A stretch of DNA of 64,000 nt from Bacillota bacterium. GTDB lineage: Bacteria > Bacillota > Clostridia > Acetivibrionales > DSM-1351. Position 1 is the stretch's first letter; every line of letters begins with the position of its first letter. A program made the translations under genes and the position numbers. The stretch spans positions 124,001-188,000 of the forward strand of contig JAEXOY010000018.1 in assembly GCA_023439045.1 (NCBI GenBank), written 5' to 3'. Of this stretch, positions 1-7,306 are shown piece by piece. The notes below the pieces were generated by a model, which worked only from the letters and a program-made list of their open reading frames with translations, ran no database searches and had not been told where the DNA came from.

Positions 1-516
1 GATTATGATATGGAGATTATTAGACAGCGTATACGAAATAATGGAAGTAAAACAGATGGCTTCCCTGACCTTAAAATGAAAGCGTATTTAATTGCCGAAA
101 AATGTAAATATAACAATTATGAAAATCAATATTCACCTTTTTATCTTTGGGAAAAAGAAGAAGGAATGAACACATTCTTGCTGGGTGGATATTTTAACAA
201 TATACTTAATTCATTTGGGTGGACACAAGTTCATAACTGGATTGTATTGCATGAACATATAAAAAAGTCGTTAGAAGAACAATACGTTTCAATTCAAACA
301 ATGCCAATTCAACCTTTTACCGACTTTTCAACGATGTGCAATAGCGAAAAAGAAAATTATTGTAAATGGATTACAGATGCTTCAACAACATCATATATTA
401 CTGCTTATAGCCCCTTTACTTGGGAAATGTGTCGTTTCCATATGACTACAGATTTGGAGATATTAAAACAAACTGCCCAAAATAGTTTAATTTTTGATGT
501 TCACCATATTTCATAA
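1..516 (+). CDS. DUF4865 family protein, 5' end outside window
   Basis: The reading frame is open from base 1 (Asp-Tyr-Asp before the first Met at 10), so the true start lies upstream of the window. The 'YDMEIIRQRI...NG.KTDGF..L..KAYLI' opening resembles the N-terminal part of DUF4865 proteins, a small uncharacterised cytoplasmic family of about 185 residues. The visible 171 residues end normally at TAA 514-516, so probably only 10-15 residues are missing. There is no signal peptide or membrane segment. The family's function is unknown; some members resemble dimeric alpha-beta barrel enzymes, but nothing here identifies a reaction. The family call rests on memory of the N-terminal pattern. 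Confidence 0.6.
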   Translation, partial: DYDMEIIRQRIRNNGSKTDGFPDLKMKAYLIAEKCKYNNYENQYSPFYLWEKEEGMNTFLLGGYFNNILNSFGWTQVHNWIVLHEHIKKSLEEQYVSIQTMPIQPFTDFSTMCNSEKENYCKWITDASTTSYITAYSPFTWEMCRFHMTTDLEILKQTAQNSLIFDVHHIS

Positions 517-559
517 TAAGCATAATCCACAGTAAAATTCTCTTACAAAGGTAGGGGAA

Positions 560-694
560 ATGAAGTGCTTTGATGTTGCATGGCAAGATTGGTTTGATAC
601 AAACCACGAATTTGCAGTTAGAGAAAAAGCTTTTTTTGATAAAGGATTAGACAAATACCTGAACTTTATCTCTATTATTGTGAAAAAAGTTTAA
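560..694 (+). pseudogene. Short C-terminal remnant, probably a class I SAM methyltransferase
   Basis: A 44-codon frame starting MKCFDVAW and ending with LNFISIIVKKV. The pattern Asp-x-Ala-Trp-x-Asp-Trp, then Asn/Ala-x-x-x-(E/D)-(K/R), then 'KYLNFISII' matches my memory of the C-terminal tail of small class I SAM-dependent methyltransferases. The Rossmann fold and the SAM-binding Gly motif are absent, so this cannot be a working enzyme. A purine-rich AGGTAGGGGAA lies directly against the ATG, too close for a good ribosome site. It ends at a clear intrinsic terminator at 728, as a former gene end would. It is best read as a decayed 3' end; a genuine small protein is less likely. Confidence 0.4.
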
Positions 695-727
695 TTATCA
701 AATTCCGTCCCGTACTTTAATTAAGGC

Positions 728-762
728 AGGAAAGCTTGTAATATCAGGCTTTCCTTTTTTTG
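728..762 (+). terminator. Intrinsic terminator
   Basis: AGGAAAGC (728-735) pairs with GCTTTCCT (748-755) over a 12-nt loop, followed by seven T. It closes the decayed region on its left and isolates the nucleoside transporter gene on its right. Confidence 0.8.
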
Positions 763-922
763 TTGTTTTATTTATTTGTGAAGATAAATTAAACATAAAA
801 TTTGAGGAATAATAGTGAGTAATATAAATATTAAATAGCAAGTTTAAAAAACTGTTTTCATATAGAACTAGTAAATGCTAGTTAAAAATACTTAATAATA
901 GTATCGTGACGGGGAGATTAAC

Positions 923-2116
923 ATGGCAATTATATTAAACATCTTAGGAATTATTGTTGTTATTGGTGGTTTATATCTTTTCTCTGAAAATAGGGGTAAG
1001 GTTAACAAAAAACTTATCGTAAAAGCATTATTAGTACAATTTGTACTTGCATTTCTATTAGTTAAGTTCCCATTAGGGCGAAATATAGTAGAGTCAGTAT
1101 CAGGCTTTGTAACTAATGTACTAAGCTATGGGTTTGAAGGAGTTAGTTTTGTATTTGGAGCATTAGCTGATGGAAGTACAGGATATATATTTGCAATATC
1201 AGTACTTGCAAACATAGTATTTACTGCGGCTTTAGTTGCAGTACTATATTACTTAGGAATATTAAACCTAGTAGTTAGGTTAATAGGTGGAGCTATAGAG
1301 AAAGTCTTCGGAACTAGTAAAGTTGAAAGCTTTGTTGCTGTTGCTAATATGTTCCTATCACAAACAGAATCACCCATACTAGTAAGTAAATACTTACACG
1401 CAATGACTAGAAGTGAAATTTTAGTATTATTAATATCAGGTATGGGGAGTATGGCGGCTTCAGTATTAATTGGATACGTTGGACTAGGAATCCCAATGGA
1501 ATACTTATTAATAGCGGGGGCATTAGTTCCATTAAGCAGTATAATAGTATCTAAATTATTAATTCCAGAAACCCACAAAAAAGTTGAATCAGAAGATATT
1601 GATATGGATAGAAAGGGTGGGCATACAAATATAATGTCTGCTGTATCCGAAGGTGCCACAAATGGTATGCATTTGGCATTTAATATAGGAGCATCCTTGA
1701 TTGCTATAATTGGAATAGTTGCATTAGTTAATGGAGCTCTGGGATTAGTAGGGTTAACGTTACAACAAATTTTCTCTTATTTATTTGCACCTTTAGCATT
1801 ATTGATGGGAATAAGCCCCGGCAATGCATTAACTGCTGGTCAATTATTGGGTTCAAAGCTAGTGTTAAATGAGTTTGTTGCTTTTGGTGACTTAGGGAAA
1901 ATAATAGGCTCATTTGATTACAGAACAGCGATGGTAATAACTGTTTCATTAGCTGGTTTTGCAAATATATCAAGTATAGGTATATGTATATCTGGTATAT
2001 CAATATTCTGTCCCGAAAGAAGAGGAGAAATATCAAGTATAGCTTTAAAAGGAATGATAGGTGGGTTTTTAGTAAGCTCCTTGTCAGCAATGATAGTTGG
2101 ACTGTTATTATTTTAA
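923..2116 (+). CDS. nupC: Concentrative nucleoside transporter (NupC/CNT family)
   Basis: This inner-membrane symporter takes up nucleosides with H+ or Na+. The 397-residue length matches bacterial CNT proteins (about 390-420). It shows the CNT order: an N-terminal hydrophobic bundle (residues 1-60), a gate region, then the substrate core. 'QTESPILVSKY' near residue 147 corresponds to the family's QTEAP motif, and 'GFANISSIGI' near residue 348 to the GFANFSSIG motif; both line the nucleoside site. The ATG at 923 follows GGGGAGA (911-917) at good spacing. It appears monocistronic. I see no purine riboswitch in the 160 bp upstream, only a small hairpin at 866-883. The 3' neighbour is a truncated fragment that begins almost on the stop codon. 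Confidence 0.9.
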   Translation: MAIILNILGIIVVIGGLYLFSENRGKVNKKLIVKALLVQFVLAFLLVKFPLGRNIVESVSGFVTNVLSYGFEGVSFVFGALADGSTGYIFAISVLANIVFTAALVAVLYYLGILNLVVRLIGGAIEKVFGTSKVESFVAVANMFLSQTESPILVSKYLHAMTRSEILVLLISGMGSMAASVLIGYVGLGIPMEYLLIAGALVPLSSIIVSKLLIPETHKKVESEDIDMDRKGGHTNIMSAVSEGATNGMHLAFNIGASLIAIIGIVALVNGALGLVGLTLQQIFSYLFAPLALLMGISPGNALTAGQLLGSKLVLNEFVAFGDLGKIIGSFDYRTAMVITVSLAGFANISSIGICISGISIFCPERRGEISSIALKGMIGGFLVSSLSAMIVGLLLF

Positions 2117-2121
2117 ATTTT

Positions 2122-2525
2122 TAAGTAATAGAGCATTTACAGACAAGAGAAAGATGTGGGGACTTTATACAGAGGAAATAAAAAGTAAAACTCCAAATCG
2201 ATTAGAAAATGGTATTGAATATGGTATATGTTTGAACAAAGTGCCAGATTATATTGTGGGTATTGAGGTATCTCAAATTGAGGATGTAAATCAAGAATAT
2301 TTTAAGTATATTATTTCGGCAGGCAGTTATATAAAAGCTTCCTTTAACGCTAAAGACCATGAAACATTAGTAGGAACAAATTTAATGAAGATGCAGAAGG
2401 AAGCTAAGAAGTGGGCAAAAGAAAATAAAGTAAAATGTAATCAAGAGTATACGGTAGAAGTTTATCCCCAAATTACTTCCGACGAGGATTGCTTCTGGAT
2501 GTACATACTAATTCCTATAAAATAA
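2122..2525 (+). pseudogene. GyrI-like effector-binding domain, N-terminally truncated
   Basis: The frame resembles the GyrI-like / AraC effector-binding fold. 'AFTDKRKMWGLYTEEI', 'YGICLN' and 'YTVEVYPQI...CFWMYILIPIK' match the order of small-molecule-binding domains that sit alone or at the C-terminus of MerR/AraC regulators. The first ~20-25 residues of the domain are missing. The open frame runs back into the 3' end of nupC (to 2097), where translation would be out of frame with nupC. No ribosome site precedes 2097; an internal ATG at 2154 is possible but would remove more of the fold. The homologous part begins only a few bases after the nupC stop, which suggests a deletion junction. It is probably non-functional. 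Confidence 0.5.
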
Positions 2526-2641
2526 AATACATATCTACTAGTATTTTCGCCAGTTGTACGATCTAACATATCAATTGACTTCCTGTTTTTGGGATTATAT
2601 AATATTAATTCAAACGGTATAAGAACTAAGCAGGGGGAAAT

Positions 2642-3271
2642 ATGAAAAGAAAAAATAAATTGCCATTAATCTATTGGCTTGGTGGTTCAACTTGTGCGGG
2701 GAAAACCACCATTTCCAATGCCCTCTCTGTAAAGTATGGATTTACAGTATATCACTGTGATGAGTATTTAGTAAAACATATTGAAAAATCCAATACTCAA
2801 GAGCATCCAAATTTGAATAAAATAGCGAAAACTAGCTGGAATGATATTCTCAGCATGAATATAGAAGAATATTTAAAATGGACTACTGGTTCATTTCGTG
2901 AAGAATTTGATATGATTTTGGAAGATTTGGACCAGCTGCCTGATGATAAGCCCATATTAGTTGAAGGTATAAACTTACTACCTAATCTTATAAAAGAAGA
3001 GATAGTTAATATTAATCATGCGGTATGGCTAGTAGCAGATGAGTCGTTTTACATAGAACATCAAATGAACAGAAAAGAGTTATTTGAAAGAATAAAACAA
3101 TGCTCAAACCAAGAACAGGCATTACAAAATTATATGAGTAATGATTTAGCATTTGGTAAATATATTCTAAATGAAACTAAAAGGCTTGGTTTGAATGTGA
3201 TAAAAACGGATAATGAGAGTGATATCAAGAAGAATATTGAACTCATTTCTAGGTACTTCAGTTTGGTATAA
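2642..3271 (+). CDS. P-loop NTPase, small-molecule kinase-like
   Basis: A 209-residue cytoplasmic protein with a Walker A motif GSTCAGKT at residues 15-22, directly after a first hydrophobic strand (LIYWLGG). The HCDEYL segment (about residues 38-43) could supply the acceptor-side Asp, as in gluconate/shikimate/nucleoside-kinase-like folds. 'PILVEGINLLP' (about 100-110) looks like the Walker B strand. The size and layout fit a kinase of small metabolites; no substrate can be named. The ATG at 2642 follows AGGGGGAAAT. It stands alone, with about 115 bp upstream and an XRE regulator 110 bp downstream. The fold is fairly sure, the function is not. Confidence 0.65.
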   Translation: MKRKNKLPLIYWLGGSTCAGKTTISNALSVKYGFTVYHCDEYLVKHIEKSNTQEHPNLNKIAKTSWNDILSMNIEEYLKWTTGSFREEFDMILEDLDQLPDDKPILVEGINLLPNLIKEEIVNINHAVWLVADESFYIEHQMNRKELFERIKQCSNQEQALQNYMSNDLAFGKYILNETKRLGLNVIKTDNESDIKKNIELISRYFSLV

Positions 3272-3380
3272 AGCTCTTCCGTTTGGTATAAAAATATAGA
3301 AAAAATCACTATTCTCACTTTATGTCGTGTTCATATTTTTCTCGTTATGTTAAATTTCTTTTTGAAAGGGGTAGGTTATT

Positions 3381-3893
3381 GTGAATCAAGAAAATGTAGG
3401 CAAATTTATAGCTGCTTTACGAAAAGAAAAGAATTTAACACAGGAACAATTAGCAGAAATATTGGGTGTCAATAATCGCAGTATATCTAGATGGGAAAAT
3501 GGTCATTGTATGCCAGATTTGTCATTATTACAAACTATTTCTGAAGAACTAGATATTAGTATTTCAGAGCTTTTAAATGGTAGACGAATGACAAAAGAAG
3601 AAATGATAGATTTAAGAGACAGTATTAATTCAATTATTGAGATGTCTAACAAGGAGAAAAATATGAAAACAAAGAAATTAAATAATTATTTTTTGGCAGG
3701 ATTGCTTTGCATTTTAGTTGTTATACTGAATAATCGGTTTGGTGTATTGTCCTTTATCTTTAGAGAACCTATTGATGACTTTGTGGCAGGCTTTTTGACT
3801 AGCATGGGATTACTATTTGAGGTTATTGGTTTTTACAACAATAATCATGATAAAACATTCAAACAAAGAAAAAAGGAGTTTTTTAATGCTTAA
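3381..3893 (+). CDS. XRE-family regulator with C-terminal membrane segments
   Basis: Residues 4-60 form a classical Cro/C1 helix-turn-helix ('FIAALRKEKNLTQEQLAEILGVNNRSISRWE' region), so the protein binds DNA. A linker follows, then two hydrophobic segments (about residues 106-122 and 130-150). The regulator is therefore probably membrane-tethered, as in several Firmicute XRE proteins that respond to envelope or peptide signals. The start is GTG at 3381 after AAAGGGG (3364-3370). An intrinsic terminator follows at 3923. It could control a nearby gene, but no operator stands out. Confidence 0.8.
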   Translation: MNQENVGKFIAALRKEKNLTQEQLAEILGVNNRSISRWENGHCMPDLSLLQTISEELDISISELLNGRRMTKEEMIDLRDSINSIIEMSNKEKNMKTKKLNNYFLAGLLCILVVILNNRFGVLSFIFREPIDDFVAGFLTSMGLLFEVIGFYNNNHDKTFKQRKKEFFNA

Positions 3894-3922
3894 TGGTTTT
3901 ATTCATAGATTATATCAATTTT

Positions 3923-3961
3923 AAGGGAAGTCCAAAATGGAATTCCCTTATTCGCTTTTTT
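3923..3961 (+). terminator. Intrinsic terminator after the XRE gene
   Basis: AAGGGAA-G-TCC (3923-3933) pairs with GGA-A-TTCCCTT (3939-3949), with one mismatch. A T-rich tail with six T ends at 3961. Confidence 0.75.
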
Positions 3962-4007
3962 GATGTGACTAAGTACAAATGCGGAGTATGCTCATTAGGT
4001 GAGGTTG

Positions 4008-4391
4008 TCAATTCACTTGCCTAATGCTATAGGCTATCCCTTTAATAACATTTGGGTCAGTGTCTTTGAGCGCTTTGATTAAGTCATCTTCTTTTCCGAC
4101 TATATTTTCACCATCAAAAATCAAAGCGTTCCACAGGTCGTGTAATGCGGTATACAGGTCGCCATCGTCAGTGAATTGTACTGCGGCATAAACATTGCTA
4201 ATTAATGCTTCCATAGTGTCTGCATCATATCCATTTTTTAAACCCTCTACCTTACTTATGGCGAATGAGATTAAAGTTTGCCTTGCGATGCCTCTATCTT
4301 TTAAGGAATTTTGATTGCTTACATAATGCCCTGCAAACGCACTTAAACAAATGGATACAATAAGAGCACCCACAATAAATAACTTCTTCAC
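4008..4391 (-). CDS. Hypothetical secreted or anchored small protein
   Basis: A 127-residue protein with an N-terminal signal/anchor: MKKLF followed by a hydrophobic run to about residue 20 ('LSAFAG'), a plausible signal-peptidase site. The mature part is helical and acidic, with no cysteine and no family motif I recognise. The start is GTG at 4391; on this strand AGGAGG lies 7 nt before it, which decides the start. It is transcribed divergently from the nitroreductase gene and shares a 244-bp AT-rich intergenic region with it. Function unknown. Confidence 0.6.
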   Translation of the reverse strand: MKKLFIVGALIVSICLSAFAGHYVSNQNSLKDRGIARQTLISFAISKVEGLKNGYDADTMEALISNVYAAVQFTDDGDLYTALHDLWNALIFDGENIVGKEDDLIKALKDTDPNVIKGIAYSIRQVN

Positions 4392-4635
4392 TTCACCACC
4401 TCCTATTTTATAAAAAATCTTTACTGCGCATCTTTTTACAAGTGTTCAATAGATTACAGTTTATTAAATTCTAATTGTAACATATTTTTCAAGTTTATTA
4501 ATACTAGCCTAAGTTATAATCATAAATAAATCATTAATAACATATCAGTAATTAAATATCATTAGTAAAATATTAAAATAAATGAAAAATATGATATTCT
4601 ATAAATAATTACTACATAATGATGGGGGTATAGTC

Positions 4636-5154
4636 ATGGATTTTTTAGAGTTGGCAAGACAGAGATTTTCTGTACGCAAGTTTAAAGAAGATGCAGTTCC
4701 TCAAGAGAGCATCGAAAAGATCCTAGAGGCAGGGCGTGTTGCACCTACCGCATGTAATAAGCAGCCTCAAAGAATACTAGTAATTAACAGTAAAGAAGGG
4801 CTGGGGAATATTAGAAAATGCACCGAATGCCATTTTAATGCACCATTAGCTTTTATTATTAGCTACGATAAGAATGAGTCGTGGAAGAGAATTTATGATG
4901 GGAAAGATAGTGGAGATATAGATGCAAGTATAGTGGCTACACATATGATGATGGAAGCCACACAATTGGGCATCGGTTCCACATGGGTAATGTATTTTAT
5001 GCCTGATACCATCAAAGTGGAGTTTGGATTTCCTGACAATTTAGAACCGGTAGCTATTTTAGTAATGGGCTATCCGGCAGATGGAGCAAAGCCAGCGCCA
5101 GGACATTTACAGTCCAAGGAGTTGGAGGAAATAGTGTCATATAATACCTTGTAA
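4636..5154 (+). CDS. Nitroreductase family protein
   Basis: A 172-residue FMN-dependent oxidoreductase of the NfsA/NfnB-like fold. It opens with the family signature 'ARQRFSVRKF' (residues 7-16), where the RxSxRxF arginines contact FMN phosphate. 'ILEAGRVAPTACNKQPQRILVI' follows at residues 29-50, and the family's C-terminal 'GYPADGAKPAPGHL' near 145-158. These enzymes use NAD(P)H to reduce nitroaromatics, quinones or similar acceptors in the cytoplasm; the natural substrate is unknown. The ATG at 4636 follows GATGGGGGTA. It is monocistronic, with a long inverted repeat after the gene. Confidence 0.85.
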   Translation: MDFLELARQRFSVRKFKEDAVPQESIEKILEAGRVAPTACNKQPQRILVINSKEGLGNIRKCTECHFNAPLAFIISYDKNESWKRIYDGKDSGDIDASIVATHMMMEATQLGIGSTWVMYFMPDTIKVEFGFPDNLEPVAILVMGYPADGAKPAPGHLQSKELEEIVSYNTL

Positions 5155-5175
5155 AAAGGATTTCTGAAATAGGTT

Positions 5176-5234
5176 AAGCCCCTTGGATATTTGAAAGGAC
5201 TAGAGAATAGACCCGTTCAATACTCAAGGGGCTT
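5176..5234 (+). repeat. Inverted repeat after the nitroreductase gene
   Basis: AAGCCCCTTG (5176-5185) is a perfect inverted copy of CAAGGGGCTT (5225-5234), with 39 nt between the arms. It sits 21 bp after the stop codon, where a terminator is expected, but the loop is long and only two T follow. It may be a weak terminator or an mRNA-stabilising 3' hairpin. Confidence 0.5.
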
Positions 5235-5253
5235 TACGTATATTTAAAATCAA

Positions 5254-5340
5254 TTATTTTTGGTGTTGAAGATAATCAACCAGCCCTTCAATAACACTAG
5301 GAAATGCAAAAATCAATCTAATATTATACTTTACGCAAAA
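5254..5340 (-). pseudogene. Possible orphan C-terminal protein fragment
   Basis: On the minus strand a 28-codon frame, preceded by an in-frame stop and without a start codon, reads like a natural protein end ('IRLIFAFPSVIEGLVDYLQ') and stops with TAA at 5254-5256. I cannot name the family. It could be the relic of a gene whose body was deleted, or chance. The rest of the 360-bp stretch 5155-5514 holds only the inverted repeat at 5176 and the palindromes at 5375 and 5428. Confidence 0.2.
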
Positions 5341-5374
5341 CTATAAGAATGATCTCAATTAATAGATAACTAAG

Positions 5375-5388
5375 TTAATCCGGATTAA
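5375..5388. promoter_or_regulatory. 14-bp perfect palindrome (possible operator)
   Basis: TTAATCCGGATTAA is a perfect palindrome about 130 bp upstream of the GyrI-like gene. Such dyads are typical binding sites of dimeric regulators. No bound protein can be assigned from sequence. Confidence 0.35.
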
Positions 5389-5427
5389 TGAAGCTGATAG
5401 TATATTTTGGCATAACCTCAAAGTTTT

Positions 5428-5451
5428 AATATGACATACTCATGTCATATT
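5428..5451. promoter_or_regulatory. 10-bp dyad with 4-bp spacer (possible operator)
   Basis: AATATGACAT (5428-5437) and ATGTCATATT (5442-5451) are perfect inverted copies around ACTC. The dyad ends 64 bp before the GyrI-like ATG (5515), in the promoter zone. The WYL regulator encoded at 6277 is a candidate binder, by position only. Confidence 0.45.
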
Positions 5452-5514
5452 AAATGGTGTAAAATGGTATTAATAGATATGATAAGTCCAAATATTAAAC
5501 TATGGAGGTACAAT

Positions 5515-6147
5515 ATGGCTTTTGATTATAAAAAAGAGTATAAGGAATTCTATTTGCCAAAAAGTAAGCCTGAGATTATTACTGTTCCCCCGATGAATTA
5601 CATAGCTGTAAGAGGTGAGGGAAACCCCAATGATGAAGAAGGGGAATATAGTAGGGCTTTAGGAATACTATATGCTATAGTTTTTACAATAAAGATGAGT
5701 TATAAAGGAACCCATAAAATAGATGGTTATTTTGAGTATGTAGTACCGCCATTAGAAGGCTTTTGGTGGCAAGATAATGTACACGGAGTAGATTATACAA
5801 GAAAAGAAGCCTTCCGTTGGATATCAGTAATAAGACTTCCCGAGTTTGTCACAAAAGAGCATTTCGCTTGGGCCGTAGAAGAGGCTTACAAGAAAAAGAA
5901 GGTGGATTGTTCAAAAGCGGAATTCCTTACAATAGAAGAGGGCTTATGTGTACAGGTTATGCATATGGGTGCTTTTGACAATGAACCAGAAACGGTAAAA
6001 ATGATGGATGAATATATTAAACAGTGCGGCTATGAAAATGATTTTTCGGCTGATAGATTACACCATGAGATATACTTATCAGATCCAAGGAAGACAGAAA
6101 TAGAAAAGTGCAAGACAGTTATTAGGCATCCAATCAAGAAGAAATGA
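5515..6147 (+). CDS. GyrI-like small-molecule-binding domain protein
   Basis: A stand-alone cytoplasmic effector-binding protein of 210 residues in the GyrI-like superfamily. It shows the family's opening 'KKEYKEFYLPKSKPEIITVPPMNYIAVRGEGNPNDE' region and the later 'VHGVDYTRKEAFRWISVIRLPEFV'. Members bind hydrophobic cations or drugs and often sit beside a regulator. The start chosen is the ATG at 5515, preceded by GGAGG at 5504-5508. The longer frame back to 5431 would run through the operator-like dyad and lacks a ribosome site. A WYL-type regulator follows 129 bp downstream on the same strand, so the two may form a sensing pair (inference). Confidence 0.8.
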   Translation: MAFDYKKEYKEFYLPKSKPEIITVPPMNYIAVRGEGNPNDEEGEYSRALGILYAIVFTIKMSYKGTHKIDGYFEYVVPPLEGFWWQDNVHGVDYTRKEAFRWISVIRLPEFVTKEHFAWAVEEAYKKKKVDCSKAEFLTIEEGLCVQVMHMGAFDNEPETVKMMDEYIKQCGYENDFSADRLHHEIYLSDPRKTEIEKCKTVIRHPIKKK

Positions 6148-6276
6148 GAAACTATAGTGAATAACAGTAAATGCGCACAGCTTCACAATTATTACGCTCA
6201 TAAGCTACAGGTAAATGATACAGATAATAGACAAAGAATGAAAGTGAACAAATATTAGAAAGCAAGGGTCATAAGT

Positions 6277-7176
6277 ATGCAGATTGGACGACTGTTTGAA
6301 ATAGTATATATTTTAATGGAAAGGGAACGGGTGACTGCAAAAGCCCTGGCTAGTCGCTTTGAGGTTTCTGTTAGAACCATTTATAGAGATGTTGAGACAC
6401 TGTCAGCGTCGGGCATCCCTGTGTATATGAATAAGGGAAAAGGTGGAGGAATCTCGCTGTTATCCAACTTTGTTTTGGACAAAGCGCTTATAACCGAGCA
6501 GGAGAAAAACGAGGTACTGTCTTCATTATATGCGTTAAAAACAGTTGGCTTAGAAGATCAAGTAACTGCTTTAGATAAATTAAAAAGTATTTTTGGAAGT
6601 GATACTGTTGATTGGATTGAGGTTGACTTCGGATTCTGGTCGGATGGGGAGAAGGAGGCAACAATTTTTAAGGAGCTGAAGTATGCAATTTTCAACAAAA
6701 GAGAAGTATCCTTTTATTATTTTAGTATGCATGACTCAGCAGTTGAGAGAACAGTTGAGCCTTTGAAGCTAGTTTTTAAAGGGGCAGCGTGGTACCTATA
6801 TGCATATTGTAAGTTGCGTGGGGACTATAGGTTTTTTAAACTCAAGAGAATAAAGGAACTAACTGTGCTTGATAATGGCTTTTCAAGACATGCCCCTGAA
6901 AATGTACTAAAGAGTAACTCATATCCTCAGAAAAAAGACAATGAGGCTTTGGTAAAGCTAAAATTTAATAGAGGAGTTGCCTACCGAGTGTATGATGACT
7001 TTAGAAATATTGAGTTACTGGAAGATGGGAGCTTACTTGTCAATGAGACTTTTGACTTTAATGACGGGCTATTATATCATTTGATTAGCTATGGAGAAGA
7101 TATTGAGGTGCTAGAGCCGTTGGAATTAAAAGAAGCAGTTAAAAAGAAATTGAAGGATATTTTGGATAAATATTAG
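6277..7176 (+). CDS. YafY-type transcriptional regulator (HTH + WYL domain)
   Basis: A 299-residue DNA-binding regulator. Residues 1-55 hold a DeoR/HTH_11-type winged helix ('VTAKALASRFEVSVRTIYRD'), followed by the usual 'GIPVYMNKGKGGGISL' turn. The WYL ligand-sensing domain lies at about 140-200 ('VSFYYFS', then 'VEPLKLVFKGAAWYLYAYC' and 'FFKLKRI'). A WCX-like C-terminal part completes the standard architecture. The ATG at 6277 has only a weak site (AAGGG at 6264-6268), so translation may be low. It probably regulates itself, the GyrI-like gene upstream, or both. Confidence 0.85.
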   Translation: MQIGRLFEIVYILMERERVTAKALASRFEVSVRTIYRDVETLSASGIPVYMNKGKGGGISLLSNFVLDKALITEQEKNEVLSSLYALKTVGLEDQVTALDKLKSIFGSDTVDWIEVDFGFWSDGEKEATIFKELKYAIFNKREVSFYYFSMHDSAVERTVEPLKLVFKGAAWYLYAYCKLRGDYRFFKLKRIKELTVLDNGFSRHAPENVLKSNSYPQKKDNEALVKLKFNRGVAYRVYDDFRNIELLEDGSLLVNETFDFNDGLLYHLISYGEDIEVLEPLELKEAVKKKLKDILDKY

Positions 7177-7306
7177 CAACAAACAACAAGTAATTTTCTT
7201 GTAAACCCCACTCTATAATAGTAAAATGTAATAGATATTGTGATGGAATATATATTTTTGAATATATTAATATAATGAACAGTTTTACTTTGTGGGGGTA
7301 TATAGA

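Noticed and set aside
763..922. Purine riboswitch before nupC
   Set aside because: None of the conserved junction or loop motifs are present; only a small AT-rich hairpin occurs at 866-883.
5431..5514. Upstream in-frame start for the GyrI-like gene
   Set aside because: It would translate the operator-like dyad, lacks a ribosome site and adds residues outside the family's domain.
7292..7306. GTG start for ddl five codons upstream
   Set aside because: It lies within the GGGGG ribosome site of ATG 7307, and the family N-terminus starts at the ATG.
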